NCBI RefSeq assembly: GCF_001686985.1
Contig: NZ_CP015318.1
Location: 184,001 to 248,000, forward strand
Direction: 5' to 3'
DNA from: Mesorhizobium amorphae CCNWGS0123
Lineage (GTDB): Bacteria > Pseudomonadota > Alphaproteobacteria > Rhizobiales > Rhizobiaceae
Length of the DNA stretch: 64,000 nucleotides
Part shown: positions 1-7,977 of the stretch, in pieces
How the letters are laid out: the number at the start of each line of letters is the position of its first letter
How positions within the stretch are numbered: position 1 is the first letter of the stretch
Translations under genes and position numbers: made by a program
Notes under the pieces: generated by a model
What the model was told of the DNA's origin: nothing
What the model saw: the letters and a program-made list of their open reading frames with translations, nothing else
Database searches by the model: none

Positions 1-866
1 TTCATGTCGTTGGCCGAGAGCGTGTCGCCATAGGACGGCAAGGCGGCGATGGTGGTCGAGCCGGTCGCCGGCGCGTCAAAACCCTGGTCGAGGAGGCGTG
101 CCGCCGTCTCGGCCCGGCTTATCGCGGATTTTTCGCCAAGCACCACCGCCACCAGCGTACGGCCGTTGCGGGTTGCCGAACCGATCATGTTGAAGCCCGA
201 AGGACAGACGAAACCGGTCTTCATGCCATCGGCGCCGGGATAGCGGCCGATCAGGAGATTGTAGTTCGAGATCGCCTTCTTGCCGACGGCCAGCCCCTCG
301 ATCGAGAACCAGGGCGCGTATTGCGGGAATTCGCTGCGGATCGCCATCACCAGCAGAGCGAGGTCGCGCGCCGTCGTGTACTGTTCGGGCGAATAAAGCC
401 CGTTCGGATTGACGAAATGCGTTCCGGTCATACCGAGCCGACGCGCCTCGGCATTCATGCGTTCGGCGAACGCTGCCTGCGAGCCGCCAACATTCTCGCC
501 CACGGCCATGGCGATGTCGTTGGCCGATTTGACCAGCATCATCTTCAGCGCATTGTCGAGCCGCATCACCGAGCCAGGCTTGAAGCCCATCTTGCTCGGC
601 GGCTCGCCGGCGGAATGCTTCGTCACCTTGATCGGCGAATCGAGCTGGACCTCGCCCGCCGCGATCGCCCGGAACGTCACATAGGCGGTCATCAGCTTGG
701 TCAGCGAGGCCGGATACCAGCGCTTGAAGGCGTCCTGATGCTCGAGGATCTTGCCCGTCTGCAGGTCGAACAGGACCAGCGGATTGGCGAGAACCGATGT
801 CGCGAAGGCGGGCAGCGCAACTGCGCCCGCCAGCAACAATTTGAGAAAATGCCTGTACCGCATCAT
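1..866 (-). CDS. D-alanyl-D-alanine carboxypeptidase (penicillin-binding protein, S11 family), partial
   Basis: This gene reads leftward from an ATG at 864-866 and is cut by the left edge, so only about the first 288 residues are visible. The N-terminus (MMRYRHFLKLLLAGAVALPA) is a signal peptide. The three serine penicillin-binding motifs are present in order: SxxK as ASLTK, SxN as SAN, and KTG in MKTGFVCPSG. The enzyme is expected to act in the periplasm, trimming the terminal D-alanine from peptidoglycan pentapeptides. A second ATG one codon downstream is an equally possible start. The C-terminal DacA-type domain would lie outside the window. No partner gene is visible; the next gene diverges from it. 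Confidence 0.93.
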   Translation of the reverse strand, partial: MMRYRHFLKLLLAGAVALPAFATSVLANPLVLFDLQTGKILEHQDAFKRWYPASLTKLMTAYVTFRAIAAGEVQLDSPIKVTKHSAGEPPSKMGFKPGSVMRLDNALKMMLVKSANDIAMAVGENVGGSQAAFAERMNAEARRLGMTGTHFVNPNGLYSPEQYTTARDLALLVMAIRSEFPQYAPWFSIEGLAVGKKAISNYNLLIGRYPGADGMKTGFVCPSGFNMIGSATRNGRTLVAVVLGEKSAISRAETAARLLDQGFDAPATGSTTIAALPSYGDTLSANDM

Positions 867-1077
867 GGAATCCGAAATCGCCTCTTGCCGTAGTCGCCTC
901 TGGCTCCGTAAGATTTCATTACACGGTCGCCAGCATATTGGTCCGACCCTCATCCCCGGACCGCTTTGCTGCGGTGCTATTTACCCTATGTGACGCCAAC
1001 ATGGCAAAGTGCCGGACAATCACGATTGCAATTGAGCAGACGCAACCCGGCTGCCCCAACAGCGAAATGGACCGATC

Positions 1078-2241
1078 ATGCCTATCCTGAATCGCGCCGC
1101 CGAGATGCAAGAAGAGGTTGCCGGCTGGCGACGACACCTGCATCAGACGCCGGAACTGAACTTCGACGTCTTCCAGACCGCCGCTTTCGTCACCGAGAAG
1201 CTGAAGGCATTCGGCTGTGACGAGGTGGTGACGGGCCTCGGCAAGACCGGCGTGGTCGGCATCATCCACGGCCGCAAGGGCGACGGCACGACCATTGGGC
1301 TGCGCGCCGACATGGACGCGCTGCCGATCAACGAGATCACCGGCAAGCCCTATGCGTCCACCATTCCCGGGAAAATGCATGCCTGCGGCCATGACGGCCA
1401 CACGGCGATGCTGCTGGGCGCGGCCAAATACCTGAGCGAGACCCGCAATTTCCGCGGTTCCGTGGCTGTGATCTTCCAGCCGGCCGAGGAAGGCGGAGGC
1501 GGCGGCAACGAGATGGTCAAGGACGGCATGATGGACCGCTTCGCCATCTCCAAAGTGTTCGGCATGCACAATATGCCGGGCCTGCCGGTCGGCCAGTTTG
1601 CCATCCGGCCGGGCCCGATCATGGCGGCGACCGCCGAATTCACCATCACCGTCAAGGGCCGCGGCGGCCATGCGGCGATGCCACACGGCACCATCGATCC
1701 GATCGTCATCACCAGCCAGTTGGTCGGCGCCTTGCAGACGGTCGCCTCGCGCAGCACCGACCCGGTCGAGGCGGTGGTGGTGTCGGTGACAAAGTTCCAC
1801 GCCGGCGACGCCTACAACGTCATTCCCGAAAGCGCCGAGATCGCCGGCACCGTGCGCTCGCTGAAGAAGGAAGTCGCCAAGAAGGCGGAGGAGCGCATCC
1901 GCACCATTTGCCAGGGGCTGGCCACCGCCTTCGGCGCGACGATCGAGGTCGACTACAACGCCAACTATCCCGTCACCTTCAATCACGCCGAGGAAACGGT
2001 CTTTGCCGGCGATATCGCGGCCGATGTCGCGGGCAACGCCCAGGTGCACCGCGCCATCCAGCCGGTGATGGGCGGCGAGGATTTCTCCTACATGCTGGAA
2101 GCCCGCCCCGGCGCCTTCATCTTCATCGGCAATGGCGAAACCGCCGGCCTCCACCACCCGGCCTACGACTTCAACGACGAGGTCATCCCGCACGGCATGA
2201 GCTATTGGGTGAAGCTGGCCGAAACCGCGCTGGCCGCCTGA
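1078..2241 (+). CDS. M20-family amidohydrolase (hippurate hydrolase / N-acyl-amino-acid amidohydrolase type)
   Basis: The 387-residue product has the length and layout of M20D metallopeptidases. It opens with RRHLHQTPEL, has the metal-binding stretch MHACGHDGHTAML near residue 100 and the EEGGGG stretch near residue 135, and a late GGEDFSYML motif near residue 335. Family members hydrolyse amide bonds of N-acylated amino acids such as hippurate or indole-3-acetyl amino acids, in the cytoplasm with divalent metals. The exact substrate cannot be read from sequence. The ATG at 1078 is preceded by a weak ribosome site. The gene stands alone and is followed by a perfect GC-rich palindrome. Confidence 0.93.
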   Translation: MPILNRAAEMQEEVAGWRRHLHQTPELNFDVFQTAAFVTEKLKAFGCDEVVTGLGKTGVVGIIHGRKGDGTTIGLRADMDALPINEITGKPYASTIPGKMHACGHDGHTAMLLGAAKYLSETRNFRGSVAVIFQPAEEGGGGGNEMVKDGMMDRFAISKVFGMHNMPGLPVGQFAIRPGPIMAATAEFTITVKGRGGHAAMPHGTIDPIVITSQLVGALQTVASRSTDPVEAVVVSVTKFHAGDAYNVIPESAEIAGTVRSLKKEVAKKAEERIRTICQGLATAFGATIEVDYNANYPVTFNHAEETVFAGDIAADVAGNAQVHRAIQPVMGGEDFSYMLEARPGAFIFIGNGETAGLHHPAYDFNDEVIPHGMSYWVKLAETALAA

Positions 2242-2249
2242 CGGACTTT

Positions 2250-2277
2250 AACGCCGGGCCGCATGCGGCCCGGCGTT
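2250..2277 (+). terminator. Perfect 28-bp GC-rich palindrome after the amidohydrolase gene
   Basis: A perfect inverted repeat with arms AACGCCGGGCCGCA starts 9 bases after the stop codon. It would form a very stable hairpin. A strong T-tract does not follow, so it may be a hairpin that stops transcription imperfectly or protects the mRNA 3' end. It lies between the amidohydrolase and the tRNA gene. Confidence 0.6.
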
Positions 2278-2419
2278 CGGGCACGGCGAGATTGCGGGCT
2301 TGTCGGCGACGGCGCAGGCCTTGGAATTCAAGGCCGCGCCATGCCTTGGCGCATCCACCCGGCGCCTTGAACCTTCCTCTTGGCGAAACGATCCGAAGCG
2401 GCTATGTGTCGGGCCGCAT

Positions 2420-2496
2420 GGTCCCGTAGCTCAGTAGGATAGAGCGGCAGATTCCTAATCTGTAGGTCACAGGTTCGATTCCTGTCGGGATCACCA
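2420..2496 (+). tRNA. tRNA-Arg (anticodon CCT)
   Basis: A complete cloverleaf can be folded by eye. The acceptor stem GGTCCCG pairs with CGGGATC (one G-T pair). The D-arm is GCTC/GAGC. The anticodon loop TTCCTAA gives anticodon CCT, which reads AGG. The T-arm has the usual GGTTCGATTCC loop. The discriminator base is A and the 3' CCA is encoded. It is a stand-alone tRNA, and such tRNAs are common integration targets, but I see no integrase or repeated 3' end nearby. Confidence 0.95.
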
Positions 2497-2823
2497 TTCA
2501 GTCACAGCAAAAATGGCTCGCCTTGGCTGGCTCGAAATTCGGTTGAGATAGGCTGGGCCGTCTCTGAACAGTCGGTCTTGGTCGCGCGTCCGGTCTCTGT
2601 TTCTCCCGCCTTTTCACGACCTGTCTCAGCGGGAGTTTTCCGCGCCCTAGAGATGCAGCGATCGTCGAATATCCTGAAGGATGCGGCCCGCGGCGTCGGC
2701 GGTGGCCGTGGAATTTTAGGTGATGCTAATACGCAACACCGCGCCGCAGATGCGATTTTGATCAATTTCACGCAGGGCAAATCCTGCTAATATTGTGAAA
2801 AGCTTGCCAAGAGGGGAGTTGTA
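2497..2823. other. Intergenic stretch without a supported gene
   Basis: About 327 bases separate the tRNA from the outer-membrane protein gene. Short open frames occur on both strands but none has a ribosome site or recognisable product. The 3' end holds the AGAGGGGAG ribosome site of the next gene (about 2810-2818). Confidence 0.6.
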
Positions 2824-3621
2824 ATGCGCTTTGATCGGAATTTGCTGCTTGTCGGCTTCGTCCTGCTTGGCTCTGGACGCGTCTTCGCCGCCGACCTGCC
2901 CAGCCCGAACGCGCAGACGGTGGAGGAAACCGCGCCGGCGGGCCAGCCATACTGGTCCTTCACCGCAGGCACGTATCTGTGGGCGGCCGGCATGAGCGGC
3001 GACGTCGGACAGTTCGGCCTGCCGCCGGTTTCGGTAGAAAGCTCGTTCTCTGACATCCTGAAGCATCTGGACTTCGGCGCGATGCTCGTCGCCGAACTCC
3101 GCTACGGCGACTTCGGGCTGTTCAACGACCTCATGTACATCAAGCTTTCAGGTGAAAACGCCACGCCTCGCGGTATCGTGGCCAACAGCGTTAGCGTCGA
3201 CTCCCAGAGCGTGACCTACACCGCGGCTGGCGAATATCGCCTGATCGACGACCCCTCGGGCAGCCTCGATCTCCTGGCGGGCGCCCGGGTCTGGTCGGTC
3301 GACACCGACATATCTTTTAGCGGCGGTATCCTCGATGGGCAGACCTTCAGCGAAGGCGATACCTGGGTTGACGCACTGGCCGGGGTCAAGGGGCGCTTGA
3401 ACCTCACTCCCGAGTGGTATCTGAGCGGCTGGGCCATGGCCGGCGGCGGCTCGTCCGACTACATGTGGGACCTGTGGGGCGGCGTCGGTTATCAGGTCAG
3501 CGACAAGTTCTCCGCCCTGGTCGGCTATCGCGCTTCCGGGGTCAATTACGACAACGGTGACGGCTTCGTCTTCGACGTCGTCCAGCAGGGACCGGTGATC
3601 GGGGCGATCTACCGCTTCTGA
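2824..3621 (+). CDS. Predicted outer-membrane beta-barrel protein
   Basis: The 265-residue protein begins with a signal peptide (residues 1-22, cleavage after VFA before ADLP). The rest is rich in alternating aromatic and glycine strands, such as YWSFTAGTYLWAAGMSG and LVGYRASGVNYDNGDG, and it ends in YRF with a terminal aromatic typical of outer-membrane barrels. The pattern suits an eight- to ten-stranded barrel of the type often annotated as hypothetical in rhizobia. The start is supported by a strong AGAGGGGAG site 7-8 bases upstream. No substrate or function can be assigned, and the gene is isolated between a tRNA and the sulfatase pair on the other strand. Confidence 0.75.
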   Translation: MRFDRNLLLVGFVLLGSGRVFAADLPSPNAQTVEETAPAGQPYWSFTAGTYLWAAGMSGDVGQFGLPPVSVESSFSDILKHLDFGAMLVAELRYGDFGLFNDLMYIKLSGENATPRGIVANSVSVDSQSVTYTAAGEYRLIDDPSGSLDLLAGARVWSVDTDISFSGGILDGQTFSEGDTWVDALAGVKGRLNLTPEWYLSGWAMAGGGSSDYMWDLWGGVGYQVSDKFSALVGYRASGVNYDNGDGFVFDVVQQGPVIGAIYRF

Positions 3622-3835
3622 ACCGGCAGCACTCGGCGGAGACTAATGATGCGCTCGCCTTTGAAGGCCTGCGGCCGGTCGCCACCAACATTGTCACATC
3701 CCTCCTGCGCACGCCGTCAGCGCAACACGGACCGAACCGATATACTTACCGTTACCCGCTGATGAATTGAACCACTACTTTACTCGATACCGAATTCACT
3801 GCGTTTACGCCCGCCTAACCAGGGGCAAACTGCCA

Positions 3836-4780
3836 TCACACTGAACGCGTGATGCAACGGAAACCGAGGTGGCATGTGGACGTGTCCACAGGCTGTGCCA
3901 TGCGCGCGGCTGGGCGGTAACGCCGGCAGTAGCTGGGGGCGCACAGGAAAGAGCCGCCCTTGGTGACCTTGCGCGGGATCCTGATGTCGGGCGTCAGCGG
4001 GTCGTAGCTCGCCTCGCGTTCGCCGCCACGGGGATTGGTCATCGTACAACATGGGCTCTCTATCAGGCGGTGCTCCTGGTACCAGTCAGTGGTCCACTGC
4101 CAGACATTGCCAGCCATGTCGTAGAGCCCATAGCCATTTGCCGGAAAGGAGCCGACCGGCGCGGTCCATTCATAGCCATCCTCGCAATCGTTGCGGAACG
4201 GGAACTCGCCCTGGTACGTGTTGGCCATATGCTGGCCGCGCGGCGTTAGTTCGTCGCCCCAAACGAAGTCGGCGCCATCCAGCCCGCCGCGGGCAGCGAA
4301 CTCCCATTCGGCCTCGGTCGGCAGCGCCTTTCCCGCCCAGTTCGCATATGCCTGCGCGTCCTCATATGCGATATGGACGACAGGATGGGCTTCGAGGCCC
4401 TTGAGCGTGCTGGCGGGCCCACGCGGATGCCGCCAGTTCGCGCCGCGCACGTAGGCCCACCAGTTGTAGTGATTGCTGCGATCAATGCCGCGCGCAGGCC
4501 TGACGAACAAGGCTGAAGCCGGCGCCAATGAATCGGCGCCGGCTCCAGGATAGTCCGCGGCATTTGCCGGATGCTCGGCCAGTGTGACGTAGCAGCTGGC
4601 CTCGACAAACCGCCTGAACTCGGCATTCGTGACAGTCGTGCGATCCATCCAGAAGCCGCCGACGACAACACGGTGCGCCGGCGCCTCTTCCGGATAGTGG
4701 TGGTCCGAACCCATCAGGAATTCGCCGCCGGGGATCCACACCATGTCCTCGCGCGCCGGCGCCTCGATCGGCCTGCCCAT
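3836..4780 (-). CDS. Formylglycine-generating enzyme (sulfatase-modifying factor)
   Basis: The 314-residue protein matches the FGE-sulfatase fold: it opens with WIPGGEFLMGSD, has the mid-protein AEWEFAARGG motif, and carries DMAGNVWQWTTDWY. The C-terminal GGSFLCAPSYCRRYR contains both catalytic cysteines of aerobic FGE (Cys280 and Cys285), and the terminal LGFRC is also kept. The enzyme oxidises the cysteine of the CxPxR motif in type I sulfatases to formylglycine in the cytoplasm. It starts 8 bases after the stop of a CTPTR sulfatase on the same strand, so the two form a matched substrate-enzyme operon. Confidence 0.93.
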   Translation of the reverse strand: MGRPIEAPAREDMVWIPGGEFLMGSDHHYPEEAPAHRVVVGGFWMDRTTVTNAEFRRFVEASCYVTLAEHPANAADYPGAGADSLAPASALFVRPARGIDRSNHYNWWAYVRGANWRHPRGPASTLKGLEAHPVVHIAYEDAQAYANWAGKALPTEAEWEFAARGGLDGADFVWGDELTPRGQHMANTYQGEFPFRNDCEDGYEWTAPVGSFPANGYGLYDMAGNVWQWTTDWYQEHRLIESPCCTMTNPRGGEREASYDPLTPDIRIPRKVTKGGSFLCAPSYCRRYRPAARMAQPVDTSTCHLGFRCITRSV

Positions 4781-4788
4781 CCCGCCTG

Positions 4789-6294
4789 TCAGTCTCCCAA
4801 GTTGAATAGCATTGACGGATCGGGAGTGATGGGCGGCGCAAAGAAGGTCAACCGCACTGCTTCCATAAACAATTGCGGCGGGGCCATCTCGCTTGCCAGC
4901 TCGGTTATGCGCCCTTGCAGCTCCTTCACCCTGTCGGGGTTCGCCGCCGCGAGATCGTGAGCTTCGGACTTGTCATCGGCGAGATTGAAGAGCTCAACCT
5001 TGGGAGGCAACGAGGCCTTCCACACGAGCTTCCAGTCGCCTTTGCGAACGGCGCCGGCCAGAGGATCGACGTTGTAGACCACCTCGCTGCGGGGAGACGG
5101 CTTTCCTTCGCTCAGGGCGTCCCAGACGTTCATGCCGTCCAGCGGCTTGTTCTTCTCCAGCTTGGCGTCGGCGACGGCGGCAAGCGTGGGGTACATATCC
5201 ACGACGTGGACCATGCTGTCGACCACGCCCGGCTTGATCTTGCCGGGCCAGTTGGCGAGCGCGGCGACCCTGGTGCCGCCCTCGTAGAGTGTGCCCTTGC
5301 CGTCCCGATAAGGTCCGTTGCTGGCGGGCAGCTCGCCGCCGACCTTCGAATCGCCGGCAAACAGCGAGTTCTTCACACCACCGTTGTCGCTGTGGAAGAC
5401 GATGATGGTGTTGTCGCGCATGCCCTTCTTTTCGAGCGCCGCAACCACCTTGCCGACGCCGTCGTCCATCACCGAGATCATTGCCGCATATTTGCGCCGG
5501 TTGTCGTCCGCGATGTCCTTGAAGCGGTCGAGATAGTCCTGCGGCGCCTGGAACGGCGTGTGCGGCGCGGTGAAGGCCAGGTACAGGAACAGCGGGCTCT
5601 TGCCCTCGTGGCGCTCGACAACCCGCACGGCCTCGTTGCCGAACAGCGTGTTGTCGAAGCCGGTTTCGTTGAGCGGCTTGTTGTTGCGGTACCAGTCCTT
5701 CACGCCGTGGGACGAATGCTTGAAGTGGTCGATCTCTCCGACCAGCGCGCCGTAGAAATAGTCGAACCCGCGCTGCCGTGGCCAGAACTCCGGCTTGGCA
5801 TGGCCGAGATGCCATTTGCCGACCATCGCCGTCGTGTAGCCGGTATCCTTCAGTGCCTGCGGCAGAAGATATTCGTCGACGGGTAAACTGTAAGTGCCTG
5901 CCGCAGGAATGACACCTACCTGCAGGCCGTAGCGCAGCGGGTAGCGCCCGGTCATCAGCGCCGCGCGCGTCGGCGTGCACATCGGCAAGGCATAGAACTG
6001 CTCAAGCCGGGCGCCCTCCGCGGCGAGCTTGTCGAGATTCGGGGTCGGGATATCCGAGCCATTGAAGCCGGCATCGCCAAAGCCCATGTCGTCAGCGACG
6101 ATGTAGACGATGTTGGGGCGCGCCGGCTGGGCCGCCGCAGGCTGAACCCCAGCAAGGCCGGCGAGCACGCCCGAAAGGCCGACGGGTGTAGCCAGTCGCG
6201 ACGCCGCAACCGCCGTGCCGGCCATCAATGCGTCCCGCCGCGTGATTTTGTTGCCGATACCGGCTTCAGCCGGGAAGTCTCGATCGTTGCCCAT
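4789..6294 (-). CDS. Type I sulfatase (arylsulfatase), probably Tat-exported
   Basis: The 501-residue protein contains the sulfatase signature CTPTRAALMTGRYP at residues 106-119, whose Cys106 is the formylglycine precursor. It also has the metal site NIVYIVADDMGFGD (Asp68, Asp69) and HSDNGG further on. The N-terminus (ITRRDALMAGTAVAASR) is a twin-arginine-like signal followed by AxA at residues 53-55. Tat export fits because formylglycine is installed in the cytoplasm, here presumably by the downstream FGE. The enzyme would cleave sulfate esters in the periplasm. The substrate is unknown. The family includes aryl, choline and glycan sulfatases; this sequence resembles the arylsulfatase A type. 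Confidence 0.92.
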   Translation of the reverse strand: MGNDRDFPAEAGIGNKITRRDALMAGTAVAASRLATPVGLSGVLAGLAGVQPAAAQPARPNIVYIVADDMGFGDAGFNGSDIPTPNLDKLAAEGARLEQFYALPMCTPTRAALMTGRYPLRYGLQVGVIPAAGTYSLPVDEYLLPQALKDTGYTTAMVGKWHLGHAKPEFWPRQRGFDYFYGALVGEIDHFKHSSHGVKDWYRNNKPLNETGFDNTLFGNEAVRVVERHEGKSPLFLYLAFTAPHTPFQAPQDYLDRFKDIADDNRRKYAAMISVMDDGVGKVVAALEKKGMRDNTIIVFHSDNGGVKNSLFAGDSKVGGELPASNGPYRDGKGTLYEGGTRVAALANWPGKIKPGVVDSMVHVVDMYPTLAAVADAKLEKNKPLDGMNVWDALSEGKPSPRSEVVYNVDPLAGAVRKGDWKLVWKASLPPKVELFNLADDKSEAHDLAAANPDRVKELQGRITELASEMAPPQLFMEAVRLTFFAPPITPDPSMLFNLGD

Positions 6295-6772
6295 GTTTTG
6301 CCCCTGCCCTGTTAGACCAGATCACGCCGTTCAGCGCCCGATGTCCTCGGCGCAGCCCACTGAACATGCCTTTTCTGTTCATAGTCCCCGCTCGCCGTTC
6401 GTTGGCGATGTTCCCGCGCCAGATTGATGTTTAAGCTACACCTAATACAACCGTCCTGCTATCCACTTTGCGCAAAGGACGTTTCTTGACCTCTTGGCCT
6501 TCATCGCTCTCGCATGGGGACGTGCAGCTCGGCCCAGACCACTTGCCGATGCAGCCTCAGGAATGCCCATGCTCGCCGGCCACCATCACGCCGCAGCTTT
6601 ATCTTACCGGTTGGGGAATGGTGGGGTGGGCCGTTTCTGCCGATGTGACCTGGGACGTGACGCGATCGTATAGGGCTGGGCGTCCAGGCTGGACCGCCCC
6701 GGACGGCACGTCGCTTACCGGGAGGTCCGTAGCCTGCTTGCCACCGGCGGAAAAGGAAACAATCCCGGGCTC
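6295..6772. other. Intergenic region without a supported gene
   Basis: This 478-base stretch lies upstream of the sulfatase operon and downstream of the HD-domain gene, all on the minus strand. It holds open frames on both strands (for instance 6468-6776) with no ribosome site or family resemblance. The sulfatase promoter should lie in its left part, but I cannot point to a clear -35/-10 pair. Confidence 0.55.
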
Positions 6773-7660
6773 TTAAGTTACCACCGAAAGGCTCGCCGAG
6801 GTCGGCTGCAACACGCCGGGGAACGGCCCGATCCTGGCCGGGCGATGCCCGGACTGGAAGAGGTTGCTGTGGAGGTTGGCGATCCACTGCTTGCCTTCCG
6901 TCGTCAGCTCCAGATAGCGGATCGCGTCACCGATATAGGGCTCGACCTGCAGCGTGAAGAAATCGGTGAAGATGGCGCCGAGATCGGCGGCGGTCTTGCA
7001 GCCGAGCTTTTCCACCATCCCGATCTCAGAGAACTCGGCAAACAGCGCCGGCAGCTTGCGGTGGTAGAAGGGATCAGCGAGCTGGCCGATCAGGTCCGCG
7101 GCCCTAACCAGCGCCGGCTCGGTGTTGGTGACCTGATATGCCGGATCGTTCGGCACCGGAAAGCGCGTCATCTCGATCGCCTCGATAATGCGCTCCTCGT
7201 TGATGAACTTCGAGGAAGCAAACCGTTGGCGCGTATAGATCTTGGCGCGCTCGATATGATAGGGCGCAAGTACCGCGTCGGAGGCGCCGCGCGGTGGCGT
7301 ATGGCGGTCGCCGGCCTCGTTGATGACGAAGCTGTCCTCGGTGTCGCCCTGGCACACGCCGTGCACCATGCCAATGTCGTGGACAAGCAGCGCGCAGGTA
7401 TAATGTAGCCAGTCATCGGGGGTCAGGGATTCCGAAAGCAGCCGGCCGCGGATGATCTGCTGGCCAGCGAGCGTAACCATCAGAGTGTGTTCGATGTTGT
7501 GATAGAGCGCGTTCGAATTGCCGATGCGCTCCAGGACCAGGCGGGCCGCCCCGCCTATGTAGCTCGCATATTCCGAATTGCGATGCGAGAAATACTGGAG
7601 ATAGAGTTCTGACAGATAGTCGCCGAGCCGGTCGGCCATGATGGAGATTGGATTGAGCAT
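6773..7660 (-). CDS. HD-domain metal-dependent phosphohydrolase-like protein
   Basis: With the start at 7660 the protein has 295 residues. The HD signature is visible as YHNIEHT (His54, His58) and LLVHDIGMVHG (His94, Asp95). Such proteins hydrolyse phosphate esters or cyclic nucleotides; the substrate here is unknown. I chose the ATG at 7660 because AGGAACGG lies just upstream. Starts at 7693 and 7714 would add up to 18 residues without a ribosome site. The gene diverges from a class III cyclase gene. A role in cyclic-nucleotide turnover is only suggested by that position. Confidence 0.7.
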   Translation of the reverse strand: MLNPISIMADRLGDYLSELYLQYFSHRNSEYASYIGGAARLVLERIGNSNALYHNIEHTLMVTLAGQQIIRGRLLSESLTPDDWLHYTCALLVHDIGMVHGVCQGDTEDSFVINEAGDRHTPPRGASDAVLAPYHIERAKIYTRQRFASSKFINEERIIEAIEMTRFPVPNDPAYQVTNTEPALVRAADLIGQLADPFYHRKLPALFAEFSEIGMVEKLGCKTAADLGAIFTDFFTLQVEPYIGDAIRYLELTTEGKQWIANLHSNLFQSGHRPARIGPFPGVLQPTSASLSVVT

Positions 7661-7977
7661 GACAACCGTTCCTGACCGCTTTGAAGCAGACATGTCGCGC
7701 CGCGCTGTGGCCATCCTAGCACGGTTTTGGCCTAGGTCTTATCTACAGCGACACCTATCTCAAACGTCTTGAACGACGGCCAATCTGTCGCTCACTCGAC
7801 GAACAGCCCGCACCAATCGCGATAAGCAGTTTTCCAAGTGTACGAACCTGGCGCGACCTTCGCTTCTCACCTCCAGTGCCTCGGATGCGGGCAAGGCGAA
7901 AATCCCGTACCATACCCACTAAGCCTTTGATTCCAGCGACTCCATGTTAAAGTTGCGTGTTTCTTTGAGGCTGAAGT
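7661..7977. promoter_or_regulatory. Divergent intergenic region between HD-domain gene and cyclase gene
   Basis: The 317 bases between these two divergent genes must hold both promoters, but I see no convincing -35/-10 pair or operator palindrome. No gene is supported here. Confidence 0.4.

Noticed and set aside
919..2193. Long minus-strand open frame (424 codons) opposite the amidohydrolase gene
   Set aside because: It lies wholly antisense to a gene with clear family motifs; its product is rich in His, Asp and Gly as expected for a mirror frame in high-GC DNA.
2420..2496. tRNA-Arg as a genomic-island attachment site
   Set aside because: No integrase, duplicated tRNA end or mobile-element gene is seen nearby.
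6468..6776. Open frame (102 codons) between sulfatase and HD-domain genes
   Set aside because: No recognisable ribosome site or domain; overlaps an equally open minus-strand frame.
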